Shown: positions 16,475 to 24,480 of the stretch, piece after piece
Numbering within the stretch: the stretch's first letter is position 1
Layout of the letters: every line of letters begins with the position of its first letter
Notes under the pieces: model-generated
Database searches by the model: none
Seen by the model: only the letters and a program-made list of their open reading frames with translations
What the model was told of the DNA's origin: nothing
Made by a program: the position numbers and the translations under genes
Assembly: GCA_964628295.1 (NCBI GenBank)
Contig: CAZVLS010000002.1
Location: forward strand, 310,001-374,000
Direction: 5' to 3'
Source: 12-FULL-67-14b sp964628295
GTDB lineage: Bacteria > Acidobacteriota > Vicinamibacteria > Vicinamibacterales > UBA2999
DNA length: 64,000 nt

Positions 16475-17173
16475 TCAGTTCATCAGCGCGACGACTTCTT
16501 TTTCGAAGACAGCTTTGGGAGCGATTCCCATGTGCTTGCGGCACACCCTGCCATCTTTGCTGATGATGAATGACGCGGGAATGCCCCAGATCGGGCCGTA
16601 GGCATCCTGCACGTCCTCTTTGCCTTCGCCGAGGAGGATCGGGTAATTGATCTTGTATTCAGCGGCGTACTTTTTCGCCAGCTCCGGCGTGTCGTCCACC
16701 GAGTAACCGATGATCGTCAGCTTGTCTTTGTACTGCGCCTGCAGTTCGACGAAGCCGGGAATCTCCGCCTTGCATGGGCCACACCAGGTGGCCCAGAAGT
16801 TCAACAGCACAACCTTGCCTTGATCCTTGAACGAGGCGAGCGACACTTCGTTGCCGTCCATGTCCTTCAGCTTGAAGTCCCAGTTCGCAGGCTTGGCGTC
16901 GGCCATGCACGCGGCGGTTTCGGCCGAGGGCTCGTGCGACGCCGACGGCGTCAGCGTAGCGGCGCTCGGCGCGGGCTCCGTTTCCACGTCCGCCTGGAAG
17001 ATGAAGGGGATGCTGATGCCGAGCAGCGCGATCGCGGTTGCGGCCACAGCGACCATTCTCAGCCGACCGTTCGAACGGTCGTTCGGCGGAGCGTTCGTCG
17101 GTTCGTGCGAACGGTCGTCTAAACGTACTTCTGAACCATTGTCGGAACGTCCTTCTGAACGGTTGTCTTCCAT
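16475..17173 (-). CDS. TlpA/ResA-type membrane-anchored thioredoxin with repeat-derived cytoplasmic tail
   Basis: A 232-residue protein. One transmembrane helix (about 40-58) leads to a periplasmic TlpA-like thioredoxin fold with active site Cys131-Gly-Pro-Cys134 (WATWCGPCK) and the cis-proline region WGIPASFII. It probably reduces disulfides in exported proteins, for example during cytochrome maturation. The N-terminal cytoplasmic tail is built from tetrapeptide repeats (RSEG, RSDN, GSEV, RLDD, RSHE) encoded by a 12-bp tandem repeat. I use the ATG at 17173 because it follows the anti-sigma stop by 4 bp; a longer frame would run into that gene. Confidence 0.85.
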   Translation of the reverse strand: MEDNRSEGRSDNGSEVRLDDRSHEPTNAPPNDRSNGRLRMVAVAATAIALLGISIPFIFQADVETEPAPSAATLTPSASHEPSAETAACMADAKPANWDFKLKDMDGNEVSLASFKDQGKVVLLNFWATWCGPCKAEIPGFVELQAQYKDKLTIIGYSVDDTPELAKKYAAEYKINYPILLGEGKEDVQDAYGPIWGIPASFIISKDGRVCRKHMGIAPKAVFEKEVVALMN

Positions 17174-17177
17174 GCCG

Positions 17178-17969
17178 CTATTTTGCCTCATTCCGCAGAT
17201 ACGGCGCCACGCGCGCCAACTCATCCCGGAGTCCGGCACGTGCCACGAGCATGTAGGTCCTATCCCCTTCCGTCCAGACCATTTGATCGTGCCCAAACAG
17301 CGAGAGATCCGCGTCGGGACGCGCCAGGCCGGGGATGACAAACAAAGACACTGGCTCGCCGTCCAGGCGGTACATCAGATGTGCCGCGCGTCCATCGCCG
17401 TAAAGACAGCGGCGCACCGCCATCAAGTCGAGGCGATCGCCGGCGCGCGCATCGGGCACCACCACGTCCAGGCCGTATTCCTGCTTGAGCGCCGCTTCAG
17501 CCTGCGCCTTCGTGATCGGCTTGCCGTCGGCGTCGCCTTCAATGGTGAAGCACTTGAGATGATCGAGCGCCAGTTGCGCGGCAAGCAACGCGGTAGAACG
17601 AATGGTCGTCACCGGTAGCAACACTGCGCCGACGGTCAATACCAATATGGCGGCAGCTGCAAATGCTGAGAGGCGGCCGGTCCAGGCAAGGTCTTGCTTG
17701 TCCGCCGGAGCCTTGGCGAAGGCGGACGGCGTCGCGGTCCTAAGCCCCTGGGTTGCATTGGCGACAATGCGAGTTCTGAGTCCCGGTGGCGCAAGGGGGG
17801 CCAGTTCGCTGGCACGCGCGCGCAAGACGGCTCGAGCAACGCTCTGCGCATTTGCCGATGCGCTGCACGCCGCGCACGTCGCGAGGTGTTCGGCGATCGT
17901 CGCCGAGTCACTCAGCTGCTCGCCGTCGACGTACCGTGGGAGCTGTTCTTCGACCTGTTCACACTTCAT
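17178..17969 (-). CDS. Zinc-finger anti-sigma factor
   Basis: A 263-residue anti-sigma factor. The N-terminal ZAS-type domain has His28-x3-Cys32-x2-Cys35 (HLATCAAC), which binds zinc and holds the partner sigma factor. A transmembrane helix spans about residues 100-120, and the remaining 140 residues are extracytoplasmic and probably sense the signal. Residues 79-93 (PSAFAKAPADK) are encoded by a copy of the palindromic element found twice more around this operon, so the linker has been lengthened by an insertion without breaking the frame. It follows the sigma factor gene by 54 bp. Confidence 0.85.
   Translation of the reverse strand: MKCEQVEEQLPRYVDGEQLSDSATIAEHLATCAACSASANAQSVARAVLRARASELAPLAPPGLRTRIVANATQGLRTATPSAFAKAPADKQDLAWTGRLSAFAAAAILVLTVGAVLLPVTTIRSTALLAAQLALDHLKCFTIEGDADGKPITKAQAEAALKQEYGLDVVVPDARAGDRLDLMAVRRCLYGDGRAAHLMYRLDGEPVSLFVIPGLARPDADLSLFGHDQMVWTEGDRTYMLVARAGLRDELARVAPYLRNEAK
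17693..17731. repeat. Palindromic element copy A, inside the anti-sigma gene
   Basis: GTCCGCC (17700-17706) and GGCGGAC (17721-17727) form the stem around a GGAGCCTTGGCGAA-type centre. The sequence matches copies at 17994-18020 (inverted) and 18645-18680. Confidence 0.7.
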
Positions 17970-17993
17970 CAGAACCTCAACACCCCAGGACCT

Positions 17994-18020
17994 TCCGCCT
18001 TCGCCGAAGCTACGGGGGAC
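17994..18020. repeat. Palindromic element copy B, between sigma and anti-sigma genes
   Basis: The reverse complement of 17994-18020 matches copy C over nearly its whole length (CGAAGGCGGA end and CCCGTAGC centre). Its orientation is opposite to copies A and C. Confidence 0.65.
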
Positions 18021-18023
18021 ACG

Positions 18024-18581
18024 CTAAGACCTCTTCGTCAATGCGACGTAAAGCTGTTTCCGGCCACGCGACAGTCTCGACATCACGGTGCCGATGGGAA
18101 TGTCGAGCACGTCGGCAATCTCCTGATACGACAGTTCATCGACGTCCCGGAGCCACACCACTTCGCGAAACATTTCCGCGAGCCCGTCGAGCGCCGCCTG
18201 CAGGTCGGCGTTCAAGGTCTCCCGCAACAGCAACGACTCTGGTGTGTCATCGAGGCGCCGTTCAACGAAGCTCTCGGAGCTGCGCTCGACCACATCGGAG
18301 TCAAAGTCGACGCGAGAACGGGCGCCATCCCGCTGGCGGTTCCTCCAGGTGTTGTGAAGGATGGTGTACAGCCATGCCTTGAGGTTGGTGCCGGCGGCAA
18401 ACTGTCCACGCGCCCGGATCGCCTTCAAATACGTGTCCTGGACGAGGTCCTGCGCCCTGTCCGCGTTACGCGTCAATCGCAACGCCGCGCCGTAGAGAGA
18501 ATCCAGGAATTCGAGCGTCTCGAACGAGAACTTCTCGTCTTCCGGCCGTTGCTCCACTGGTGGTATCCGCCCAGAAAACAT
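18024..18581 (-). CDS. ECF-type RNA polymerase sigma factor
   Basis: A 185-residue ECF sigma factor. Region 2 is visible in FLDSLYGAALRLTRNADRAQDLVQDTYLKAI and LKAWLYTILHNTWRNRQR, and region 4 in REVVWLRDVDELSYQEIADVLDIPIGTVMSRLSRGRKQL, the helix-turn-helix for -35 recognition. The open frame extends further upstream, but that part reads through repeat sequence; I choose the ATG at 18581 (MFSGRIPPVEQ) because length and region 2 position then match the family. It heads the operon with its anti-sigma factor, a TlpA-type thioredoxin and a small Cys protein, which points to an envelope or thiol-stress role. Confidence 0.9.
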   Translation of the reverse strand: MFSGRIPPVEQRPEDEKFSFETLEFLDSLYGAALRLTRNADRAQDLVQDTYLKAIRARGQFAAGTNLKAWLYTILHNTWRNRQRDGARSRVDFDSDVVERSSESFVERRLDDTPESLLLRETLNADLQAALDGLAEMFREVVWLRDVDELSYQEIADVLDIPIGTVMSRLSRGRKQLYVALTKRS

Positions 18582-18644
18582 GAAAATCAGGCGGTCTTGA
18601 GAACAAAACCCCTGGCAGGGCCACTTTATTCCCAGACGACCGCG

Positions 18645-18680
18645 GCTTGTCCGCCGTAGCCCTGGCGAAGGCGGAGCGTC
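18645..18680. repeat. Palindromic element copy C, upstream of the sigma factor gene
   Basis: GTCCGCC at 18649-18655 and GGCGGAG at 18670-18676 form the stem, with a GTAGCCCTGGCGAA centre. It lies in the divergent spacer between the sigma operon and the peptidase gene. Confidence 0.65.
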
Positions 18681-18723
18681 ATAAGTATAGGACGAACCCC
18701 CTCGGCGCGAATCTTGCTCTCCG

Positions 18724-18804
18724 GGCCACGGAAGGCACAGAAAGCGCAGATAAGTGGACGGTGGTCCGTGTGTGTCATCTGTGTCATCTGCGCCTTCTGT
18801 GGCC
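18724..18804. repeat. Inverted nonamer element (CAGAAGGCG type)
   Basis: The left arm GGCCACGGAAGGCACAGAA and the right arm, ending TGCGCCTTCTGTGGCC, are imperfect complements around a short centre. The right arm contains two ATCTGTGTC-like 9-bp units. It belongs to the same family as spacers at 8871, 36145 and 48951. It lies 30 bp before the peptidase start and could fold in the leader. Confidence 0.55.
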
Positions 18805-18834
18805 GGATTCAGTAAGATGCTCCAAGGAGTCACT

Positions 18835-21800
18835 ATGCGTACGGCTGTTCTCTTGATGCTGGCTTTGGCGGGCGCCCCGGGACTCGTCCAGGCGCAAACC
18901 AGCTATATCCCCTACTTCGGCAAGAACCAGATCCGGTACGACAACTTCGACTGGCACACCTACCAGACCGAACATTTCGAGATCTATTACTACCCAGAGA
19001 TCGAGCCGCATCTCGAACGCATCGCCGGCTACGCCGAGAGCGCGTATCAGCACGTCAGCTCCGAACTGAAGCACGACCTGTCGATGAAGCTGCCGCTGAT
19101 CCTGTTCTCGACCGCGAGCGAGTTCTGGCAGCAGAACGTAGCGCCGGGAGCGGCGCAGGAAGGCGTCGGCGCGTTCGCCGAGCCGGGCCGCTACCGCATC
19201 GTCATGCCGATCGACGAGCCGCCCGACCTGCTCTACCGCCTGATCGTCCACGAGCTGACGCACCAGTTCCAGTTCGACATCATCCCGACCGGGTTGATCC
19301 GCCGCAACATGCCGCTGTGGGTGTTCGAAGGCATGTCGGACTACATGACCGGCTATTGGCGCCCGAACGACATCATGACGGTCCGCGACGCCGCGGTCAC
19401 CGACATCGTGCCGAAGATGAGCGAGATGGAAGAGTACGGCGGGTTCAGCAACCCGCGCCTCATCTACAACCTTGGTCACGCCGCGTTCGAGTTCATGGAA
19501 TCGAAGTGGGGCAAGGAAGGCGTGCGCGCCTACGTGTTCGCCCTGCGCCGCTCCGTTATTGGCGGCAGCGATGATGCCTACCAGGAAGCGTTCCAGATCA
19601 CGCCCGAGGAATGGGACCAGCAGTTCGATCGCTACCTGAAGGAGCGCTTCAAGCCGTTCCGCGACAAGGAACGCCCGGCTGACTACGGCCGCGACCTCGC
19701 GCCGGATCCGCGCAAGGGGCGCTTCTCCAACGTGCTGTCGATCGAGCCGTCGCCGTCAGGTGATTTGATCGCCGGCATGACCGGCAACGGCCGCGACCGC
19801 GAATACGACATCGTCCTCATCTCCGCGAAGGACGGCGCGATCATCCGCAACCTCACGAGCGGCTTCGACCAGAGCATGGGCTTCGAGTACCTGGCCACGC
19901 CTGGCGGCCGCTGGAACTCGGTGCCATGGATGTCGTGGTCGCCGCAGGGCGACCGCCTCGCCTACTTCGTGCGCACGGAAAAGGATCGCTCGCTGATCGT
20001 CCAGAACGTGGTGTCGAAGAAGATCGAAGTGCGCATCGAGCTGAAGACCATCGACGCCCCCGAATCGCCGGACTTCTCTCCGGACGGCAAGCTGGTCGCC
20101 TTCTCGGGCCTGCGCGGCAGCGACGCGGACATCTTCACGGTCAATCTCGAGACCAAGGAGATCGTGAACCTGACGAAGGACAAGTTCGCCGCCTACGCGC
20201 CGACGTGGGCGCCCGACGGCAAGTCCCTGGTCTATCTCGTTCGCGTCAGCGGCAACGAAAAGTTGTTCCGCATGAACGCCGACGGTTCGAACCCGGTGCA
20301 GCTCACCTTCGGCACGCACGACGAAGGCGGCGCGCAGTTCCTCGATGCCAACACGCTGGTGTTTGCGTCCACGGCCGTCAATCCCGCCGAACCGATCGAG
20401 CCGGACGTCGCGAAGAACGGACAGATCTACAACATCTGGACGCTCGACCTGAAGACCAACGAACTGAAGCAGTACACCGACGCGCTGTCGGGCAACGTGT
20501 CGCCCGTGGTGCTGAAGGACGCGCCGCAAAGCAAGCTGGCGTTTGTCACTTACTTCAAGGGCGAGTACGGCCTGCACGTCCTCGAGCGCAAGGAAGAGAT
20601 CACCAAGGTCGCCACAGCCGACTTCGGATCGCCCGGCCCCATCGTCGACTTCCAGGCGCCGCTGATGCACACGCTGGTGCCGGACAACAAGAAGAAGAAA
20701 GGCAAATTCGAGAAGCTGTTCCTCGAAGGCCGTCCGCCGGTCAGCCTCGGCGTCACCAGCGGTGGCGACGTGTTCGGCGGCACGCAGGTGACGTTCACCG
20801 ACGTGCTCGGCGACCAGCAGTTCAGCCTGCTGGTGGCGTCGGTGTCGCAGTACCGCACCATGTCGTTCACGTGGCAGAACATGGAGCGGCGCCTGCAGTG
20901 GGCGATCCAGGGCTACAACCAGACGCAGTTCTTCTACGGCCAGTTGTCGAACGTCTTCTACGATCCGGCCTACAGCGGGCTGATCGATCGTGACTACGCC
21001 GTTGCGACACGCACCACCCAGGGCGGCACGGCGTTCGGCATTTATCCGTTCAACCGGTATCGCCGGATTGAAGTCTTCGGCGGTTTCAGCCGCTACCAGG
21101 AGCGCTATAACGATCCGGGGCTTGAAGCGGAGTCGACCCAGTACCAGCAGCAGCAGTTCGGACGGCAGTTGTTCAACAACGGCAACATGCTGCCGGTGGG
21201 CCTCGCCTTCGTGCAGGAGACCACGGTGTTCCGCGAATTCGGTCCGCTCTCGGGCAGCACGATGCGCCTGTCGTACGAATTCGCGCCGAAGATCGGCAGC
21301 ATGCTGTCACGCCAGACGTTCGATGGTGACGCGCGAAAGTACTTCCGGCTCGGTGCCAACGGGCTGCTGGCGCTGCGCGCGCGCGGCTTCAAGAGCATCG
21401 GCAACAACCCCGACTTCACCTACTTCGGCGGCAACTCCGAACTGCGCGGCTACGAGTACCTCTCGTTCATCGGCCAGAACGCGGCGTTCGCCAACGCGGA
21501 ACTGCGCTTCCCGCTGATCGACGCAATGGCAACGCCGATCGGCGTCCTCGGGGGCGTGCGCGCCACGCTGTTTGCCGGCATCGGCGGCGCCTACTTCGAC
21601 GGCCAGCCGTACAAGTTCTTCCGCAAGGACACGACGTTCGAGCGGGCGATCCTCAGCACCGATCCGCTGACGGGCACGGTGCAGTACAGCGACGCGGTGC
21701 CCATCAGCGGCTTCCGTCTCGCGGACAGCCGCGCATCCTACGGCATCAGCCTGTCCACCTTCGCCCTCGGCTTCCCGGTCCACTTCGACTGGTCCTGGCG

Positions 21801-21927
21801 CACGCTGATGAATCGCGAGTGGGAAGACGTGCTGTTCTACCAGAACGCGATCGCCGACGGCATGTCGAGCGGCAGCGCCTGGTTGCGCAAGCCGAAGTTT
21901 TCGATGTGGATTGGCTACGACTGGTAA
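18835..21927 (+). CDS. Surface metallopeptidase with beta-propeller and Omp85-type barrel
   Basis: A 1030-residue exported protein (signal peptide LMLALAGAPGLVQAQ). Residues about 35-260 form a gluzincin-like peptidase domain: His139-Glu140-x2-His143 (HELTHQFQF) and a third ligand Glu165 (WVFEGMSDYM). Then come TolB-like beta-propeller repeats (SPDGKLVAFSG, APDGKSLVYL, MNADGSNPVQLTFG). The last 370 residues look like a BamA/TamA-type barrel, with LRGYEYLSF and the aromatic end WIGYDW. I start at ATG 18835 because AAGGAGT lies five bases upstream. Such fusions would place a protease at the cell surface; substrates are unknown. Confidence 0.82.
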   Translation: MRTAVLLMLALAGAPGLVQAQTSYIPYFGKNQIRYDNFDWHTYQTEHFEIYYYPEIEPHLERIAGYAESAYQHVSSELKHDLSMKLPLILFSTASEFWQQNVAPGAAQEGVGAFAEPGRYRIVMPIDEPPDLLYRLIVHELTHQFQFDIIPTGLIRRNMPLWVFEGMSDYMTGYWRPNDIMTVRDAAVTDIVPKMSEMEEYGGFSNPRLIYNLGHAAFEFMESKWGKEGVRAYVFALRRSVIGGSDDAYQEAFQITPEEWDQQFDRYLKERFKPFRDKERPADYGRDLAPDPRKGRFSNVLSIEPSPSGDLIAGMTGNGRDREYDIVLISAKDGAIIRNLTSGFDQSMGFEYLATPGGRWNSVPWMSWSPQGDRLAYFVRTEKDRSLIVQNVVSKKIEVRIELKTIDAPESPDFSPDGKLVAFSGLRGSDADIFTVNLETKEIVNLTKDKFAAYAPTWAPDGKSLVYLVRVSGNEKLFRMNADGSNPVQLTFGTHDEGGAQFLDANTLVFASTAVNPAEPIEPDVAKNGQIYNIWTLDLKTNELKQYTDALSGNVSPVVLKDAPQSKLAFVTYFKGEYGLHVLERKEEITKVATADFGSPGPIVDFQAPLMHTLVPDNKKKKGKFEKLFLEGRPPVSLGVTSGGDVFGGTQVTFTDVLGDQQFSLLVASVSQYRTMSFTWQNMERRLQWAIQGYNQTQFFYGQLSNVFYDPAYSGLIDRDYAVATRTTQGGTAFGIYPFNRYRRIEVFGGFSRYQERYNDPGLEAESTQYQQQQFGRQLFNNGNMLPVGLAFVQETTVFREFGPLSGSTMRLSYEFAPKIGSMLSRQTFDGDARKYFRLGANGLLALRARGFKSIGNNPDFTYFGGNSELRGYEYLSFIGQNAAFANAELRFPLIDAMATPIGVLGGVRATLFAGIGGAYFDGQPYKFFRKDTTFERAILSTDPLTGTVQYSDAVPISGFRLADSRASYGISLSTFALGFPVHFDWSWRTLMNREWEDVLFYQNAIADGMSSGSAWLRKPKFSMWIGYDW

Positions 21928-21940
21928 ATCGATTTCAGAA

Positions 21941-21999
21941 CTCGGATTTCGGATTTCGGATTTTCAAATCCGAATTCCGAGATCCGAGATCCGAAATCG
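21941..21999. terminator. TCGGATT heptamer array with inverted copies, between convergent genes
   Basis: Three TCGGATT-type units (21942-21962) are followed by the complement (AAATCCGAATTCCGA and further GATCCGA units). The arms can pair over about 14 bp. It separates the convergent peptidase and thioesterase genes, so a two-way terminator is likely. Confidence 0.6.
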
Positions 22000-22482
22000 C
22001 TAAGTCCCGCTTTTTCTTTTCAGGCGCTCGTCTCTTCGAGCGTGCGCGTCGCGGCTGAGTTGTTCGTCTTCAGGCGTTTCGATCTTCAGCGGCGCCACCT
22101 TCGTCGGCTTCCCCGCATCATCCAGCGATACAAACGTCAGGAACGCGCGGCTCGTCAGTCGTCGCTCACCGGTCTTGATCGCCTCTGAGAACACTTCAAC
22201 TTCGACTTCCAGCGACGTGGTGAACGTGCACGTGACGCGCGACTTCAGGATGATCAAGTCGCCCATCTTGATGGGGTGAATGAAGTCAAGCGAATCCACG
22301 CTCGCCGTCACCGCCAGGTGATTGGTGTGCCGATGACAGGCAATGGCGCCGGTGATGTCGATCAAGTGCATCACCGTGCCGCCGAGGATGAAGCCGAGTG
22401 GATTGGTGTCGTTAGGAAGGACGACCTGAACGGTCTCTGCGACCGAGTCTTGCCAGCGCTTGGGAGTGAGGTTTGGGACCAC
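22000..22482 (-). CDS. Acyl-CoA thioesterase (hotdog fold, YciA/BACH type)
   Basis: A 160-residue hotdog-fold thioesterase. The characteristic helix and strand VVLPNDTNPLGFILGGTVMHLIDITGAIACHRH, followed by VTASVDSLDFIHPIKMGDLI, matches acyl-CoA hydrolases of the YciA/ACOT7 group; the Asn/Asp in the PNDTN loop is the usual active-site region. It cleaves acyl-CoA to free acid and CoA in the cytosol. Chain-length preference cannot be read. It follows the retropepsin-like gene by 67 bp on the same strand. Confidence 0.88.
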   Translation of the reverse strand: MVPNLTPKRWQDSVAETVQVVLPNDTNPLGFILGGTVMHLIDITGAIACHRHTNHLAVTASVDSLDFIHPIKMGDLIILKSRVTCTFTTSLEVEVEVFSEAIKTGERRLTSRAFLTFVSLDDAGKPTKVAPLKIETPEDEQLSRDAHARRDERLKRKSGT

Positions 22483-22549
22483 GTCGCGATTGTAGCCCCA
22501 TCCCCTCTCGTGCTGCAGGCCCGTAGGCCGGTTCGCCCGTAGGCCCGCC

Positions 22550-24055
22550 CTAGTTCCCCGACTTCGACATTCGCAGCTCGCTGCGATCGAGATCGAGCGA
22601 GACGCGGTACGGGCTCAGGAACTTGTGGCCGACGATGCCGCCGACCTGGAAGCCGAGCAGGACGCTGGGCGCCTGCAGGTTGAGCACGACCACGGCGAAG
22701 TTCTTGTAGTTGATCTCATTGAACTTCAGGTCGACGCCGGGCATCAGGAACGCGTCGCGATCCCAACCCGAGGTGCCATACACGCGCAGCGCGATCTTGC
22801 GCGGGATGTCGTGATCGAGCTCCTCGGCCGTCGTGGTGCTGATCGAAATGACTTCGCCGCCGGTATCGACCACGAAGTAGGTCGGGCGCTTCTCGTTGAG
22901 CATGCCGCGCACCATCGACAGGCGGTGGTGACGCATCGGCAGCTTGAACTCGGCCGGTTCATCCGGCAGCTTGCGGCCGATCGTGAGCTTGTGCGTCGAG
23001 TAGTCGATGGTCATCGACAGGCCCAGGCCCAGCGGCGAGAAGCTCTCCGTCTCGCGCTTTGGAATGCCGCGCAAGGCGGGCGCCTTGATCAGCGCCGGCA
23101 CGTTGCTCAACTTGAGCGTCCCGATCTCGAGCGTGTCGAGACGACCCAGCTGCAGGCCGCGCAGGCCGACTTCTCCGACACCCGCGCTCAGCGTGTAGGT
23201 GATGGGCCGCACGACGCCGGCCGACGCGGTCTGGCGAGAGATCGTCGTCAGTTCCGAACCGGTGTCGAGGACAAAATCCTGCGGTCGGCCGCCGTTGACG
23301 CGCGCCTTGACGATCACCTTGTCGTCGACGACGCGGAAATCCACGGTGTGCAGGCTCTCCGACGTCCCGTCTTCCATCGCGATCGGCTCACGCTCGCCGA
23401 ACGAGCGCAGGAAGCGGATCTGCGACCGCGACCACGCCGCCTTGTCGCTGCGGTCCTTGTTCGGCAGCAGGTTGACGTAGTTGCCGTACGCGGCCGCCGC
23501 CTGTTCGTAGCGGCGCATGCGTTCGAAGATCGAGCCGACGGTGTGATGGATTTCCTCGTCGCGCGGCGAGTGCTTCAGCGCGACCTGCGCTTCGTTGAGC
23601 GCCTCATCGAGCTTGTTCTGCGACGCGAGCGCGCGGGCCAGGCCGTGATGGCCGCGCGACAGGTCCGGCTCCATCGCGAGCGCATCCTTGAATTCCTGGT
23701 GCGCCTCGTCGAACAGGCCGGCCGACCACAACGCGTCGGCGTGAATGGAGAGGACTTCGGCGCTGCGCGGTTCCATCTGCTTGAGCGTGGCGGCTTCGCG
23801 CTGCGCTTCGATGAACTCGCCGAGCCGGAGCGCGGTTTTCACCACACCGACACGCGCCTGGACAGAAAGGGTCTTGTTGTCGGTGTTGACCGCTTTGCGG
23901 AACGCGTCGAGCGCCTCGCGGTAGCGGGTCTCCTCGAACAACAGCGTGCCGAGCTGGAATTGCAAGCTCGCATCCTGCTGGTCGCGCCCATGCACACCTG
24001 AAACGAGGGCCAAGACTACGGCCGCTGCCACCACCGCTAACCGAGGTCGCTTCAT
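22550..24055 (-). CDS. TPR protein with two retropepsin-like aspartyl protease domains
   Basis: A 501-residue exported protein (signal peptide AVVAAAVVLALVSGVHG). Residues about 25-215 are TPR repeats (LGTLLFEETRYREALDAFRKAV and successors). Two retropepsin-like domains follow, each with a D-T/S-G motif: FVLDTGSELTTIS with Asp264 and FVVDTGGEVISIS with Asp397. Retropepsins normally need two Asp motifs from a dimer; here both are on one chain, so the protein could form an intramolecular active site. I use the ATG at 24055, which has a GGAAGGG-like ribosome site and starts the signal peptide. Role unknown; probably periplasmic proteolysis. Confidence 0.8.
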   Translation of the reverse strand: MKRPRLAVVAAAVVLALVSGVHGRDQQDASLQFQLGTLLFEETRYREALDAFRKAVNTDNKTLSVQARVGVVKTALRLGEFIEAQREAATLKQMEPRSAEVLSIHADALWSAGLFDEAHQEFKDALAMEPDLSRGHHGLARALASQNKLDEALNEAQVALKHSPRDEEIHHTVGSIFERMRRYEQAAAAYGNYVNLLPNKDRSDKAAWSRSQIRFLRSFGEREPIAMEDGTSESLHTVDFRVVDDKVIVKARVNGGRPQDFVLDTGSELTTISRQTASAGVVRPITYTLSAGVGEVGLRGLQLGRLDTLEIGTLKLSNVPALIKAPALRGIPKRETESFSPLGLGLSMTIDYSTHKLTIGRKLPDEPAEFKLPMRHHRLSMVRGMLNEKRPTYFVVDTGGEVISISTTTAEELDHDIPRKIALRVYGTSGWDRDAFLMPGVDLKFNEINYKNFAVVVLNLQAPSVLLGFQVGGIVGHKFLSPYRVSLDLDRSELRMSKSGN

Positions 24056-24156
24056 AGATTTCCCTTCCAGAACAGGGGGCCCGGGGGCGCGTCCGAACCA
24101 CCCTGAAGACAAGTTATCGGCCGGATTCTACTTCCGAGTCCGGCCGCTGGATACGA

Positions 24157-24417
24157 CTATTTCTGGAAGTGCTTGGCGTTGATGTCGATGTAGTTCTTCC
24201 ACTTTTCCGGCACCTCATCGAGGGCGAAAATCGCCTCGACCGGGCACGCCGGGACGCAGGCCCCGCAATCGATGCATTCGTCGGGGTGGATAAACAGCTG
24301 CGTGGCCCCTTCGAAATCAGCCTCGTCCTTGCGCGGGTGGATGCAGTCCACCGGGCACACGTCGACGCACGCTGAATCCTTCGTTCCGATGCACGGTTCC
24401 GTAATGATGTAAGCCAA
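24157..24417 (-). CDS. fdxA: 7Fe ferredoxin ([3Fe-4S][4Fe-4S])
   Basis: An 86-residue ferredoxin. Cys9-x7-Cys17-x3-Cys21-Pro, with Cys25, gives the [3Fe-4S]-type spacing, and Cys48-x2-Cys51-x2-Cys54-x3-Cys58-Pro gives a [4Fe-4S] site. Together with the length this is the FdxA-type seven-iron ferredoxin found in aerobes. It carries electrons in the cytosol; a partner cannot be assigned, although the box-pathway epoxidase some 12 kb away needs a reductase. It is preceded by an 8-bp repeat array and the IclR gene on the same strand. Confidence 0.9.
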   Translation of the reverse strand: MAYIITEPCIGTKDSACVDVCPVDCIHPRKDEADFEGATQLFIHPDECIDCGACVPACPVEAIFALDEVPEKWKNYIDINAKHFQK

Positions 24418-24443
24418 GCTAATCCTCGTCTCTAATGTTAGTT

Positions 24444-24480
24444 CTTCAAGTCCTTACGACCTCAAGACCTTAAGACCTCA
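24444..24480. repeat. CCTNAAGA octamer array
   Basis: Units CCTTACGA (24452), CCTCAAGA (24460) and CCTTAAGA (24468), plus partial units on both sides, fill the spacer between the ferredoxin and IclR genes and reach the IclR stop codon. Confidence 0.7.

Noticed and set aside
18582..18833. N-terminal extension of the ECF sigma factor (frame open to 18833)
   Set aside because: The extension reads through two repeat elements and lacks similarity to sigma factors; the ATG at 18581 gives normal length.
22625..24001. Open frame of 458 codons antisense to the retropepsin-like gene
   Set aside because: Composition is that of a mirror frame and the sense strand carries signal peptide, TPRs and two D-T-G motifs.
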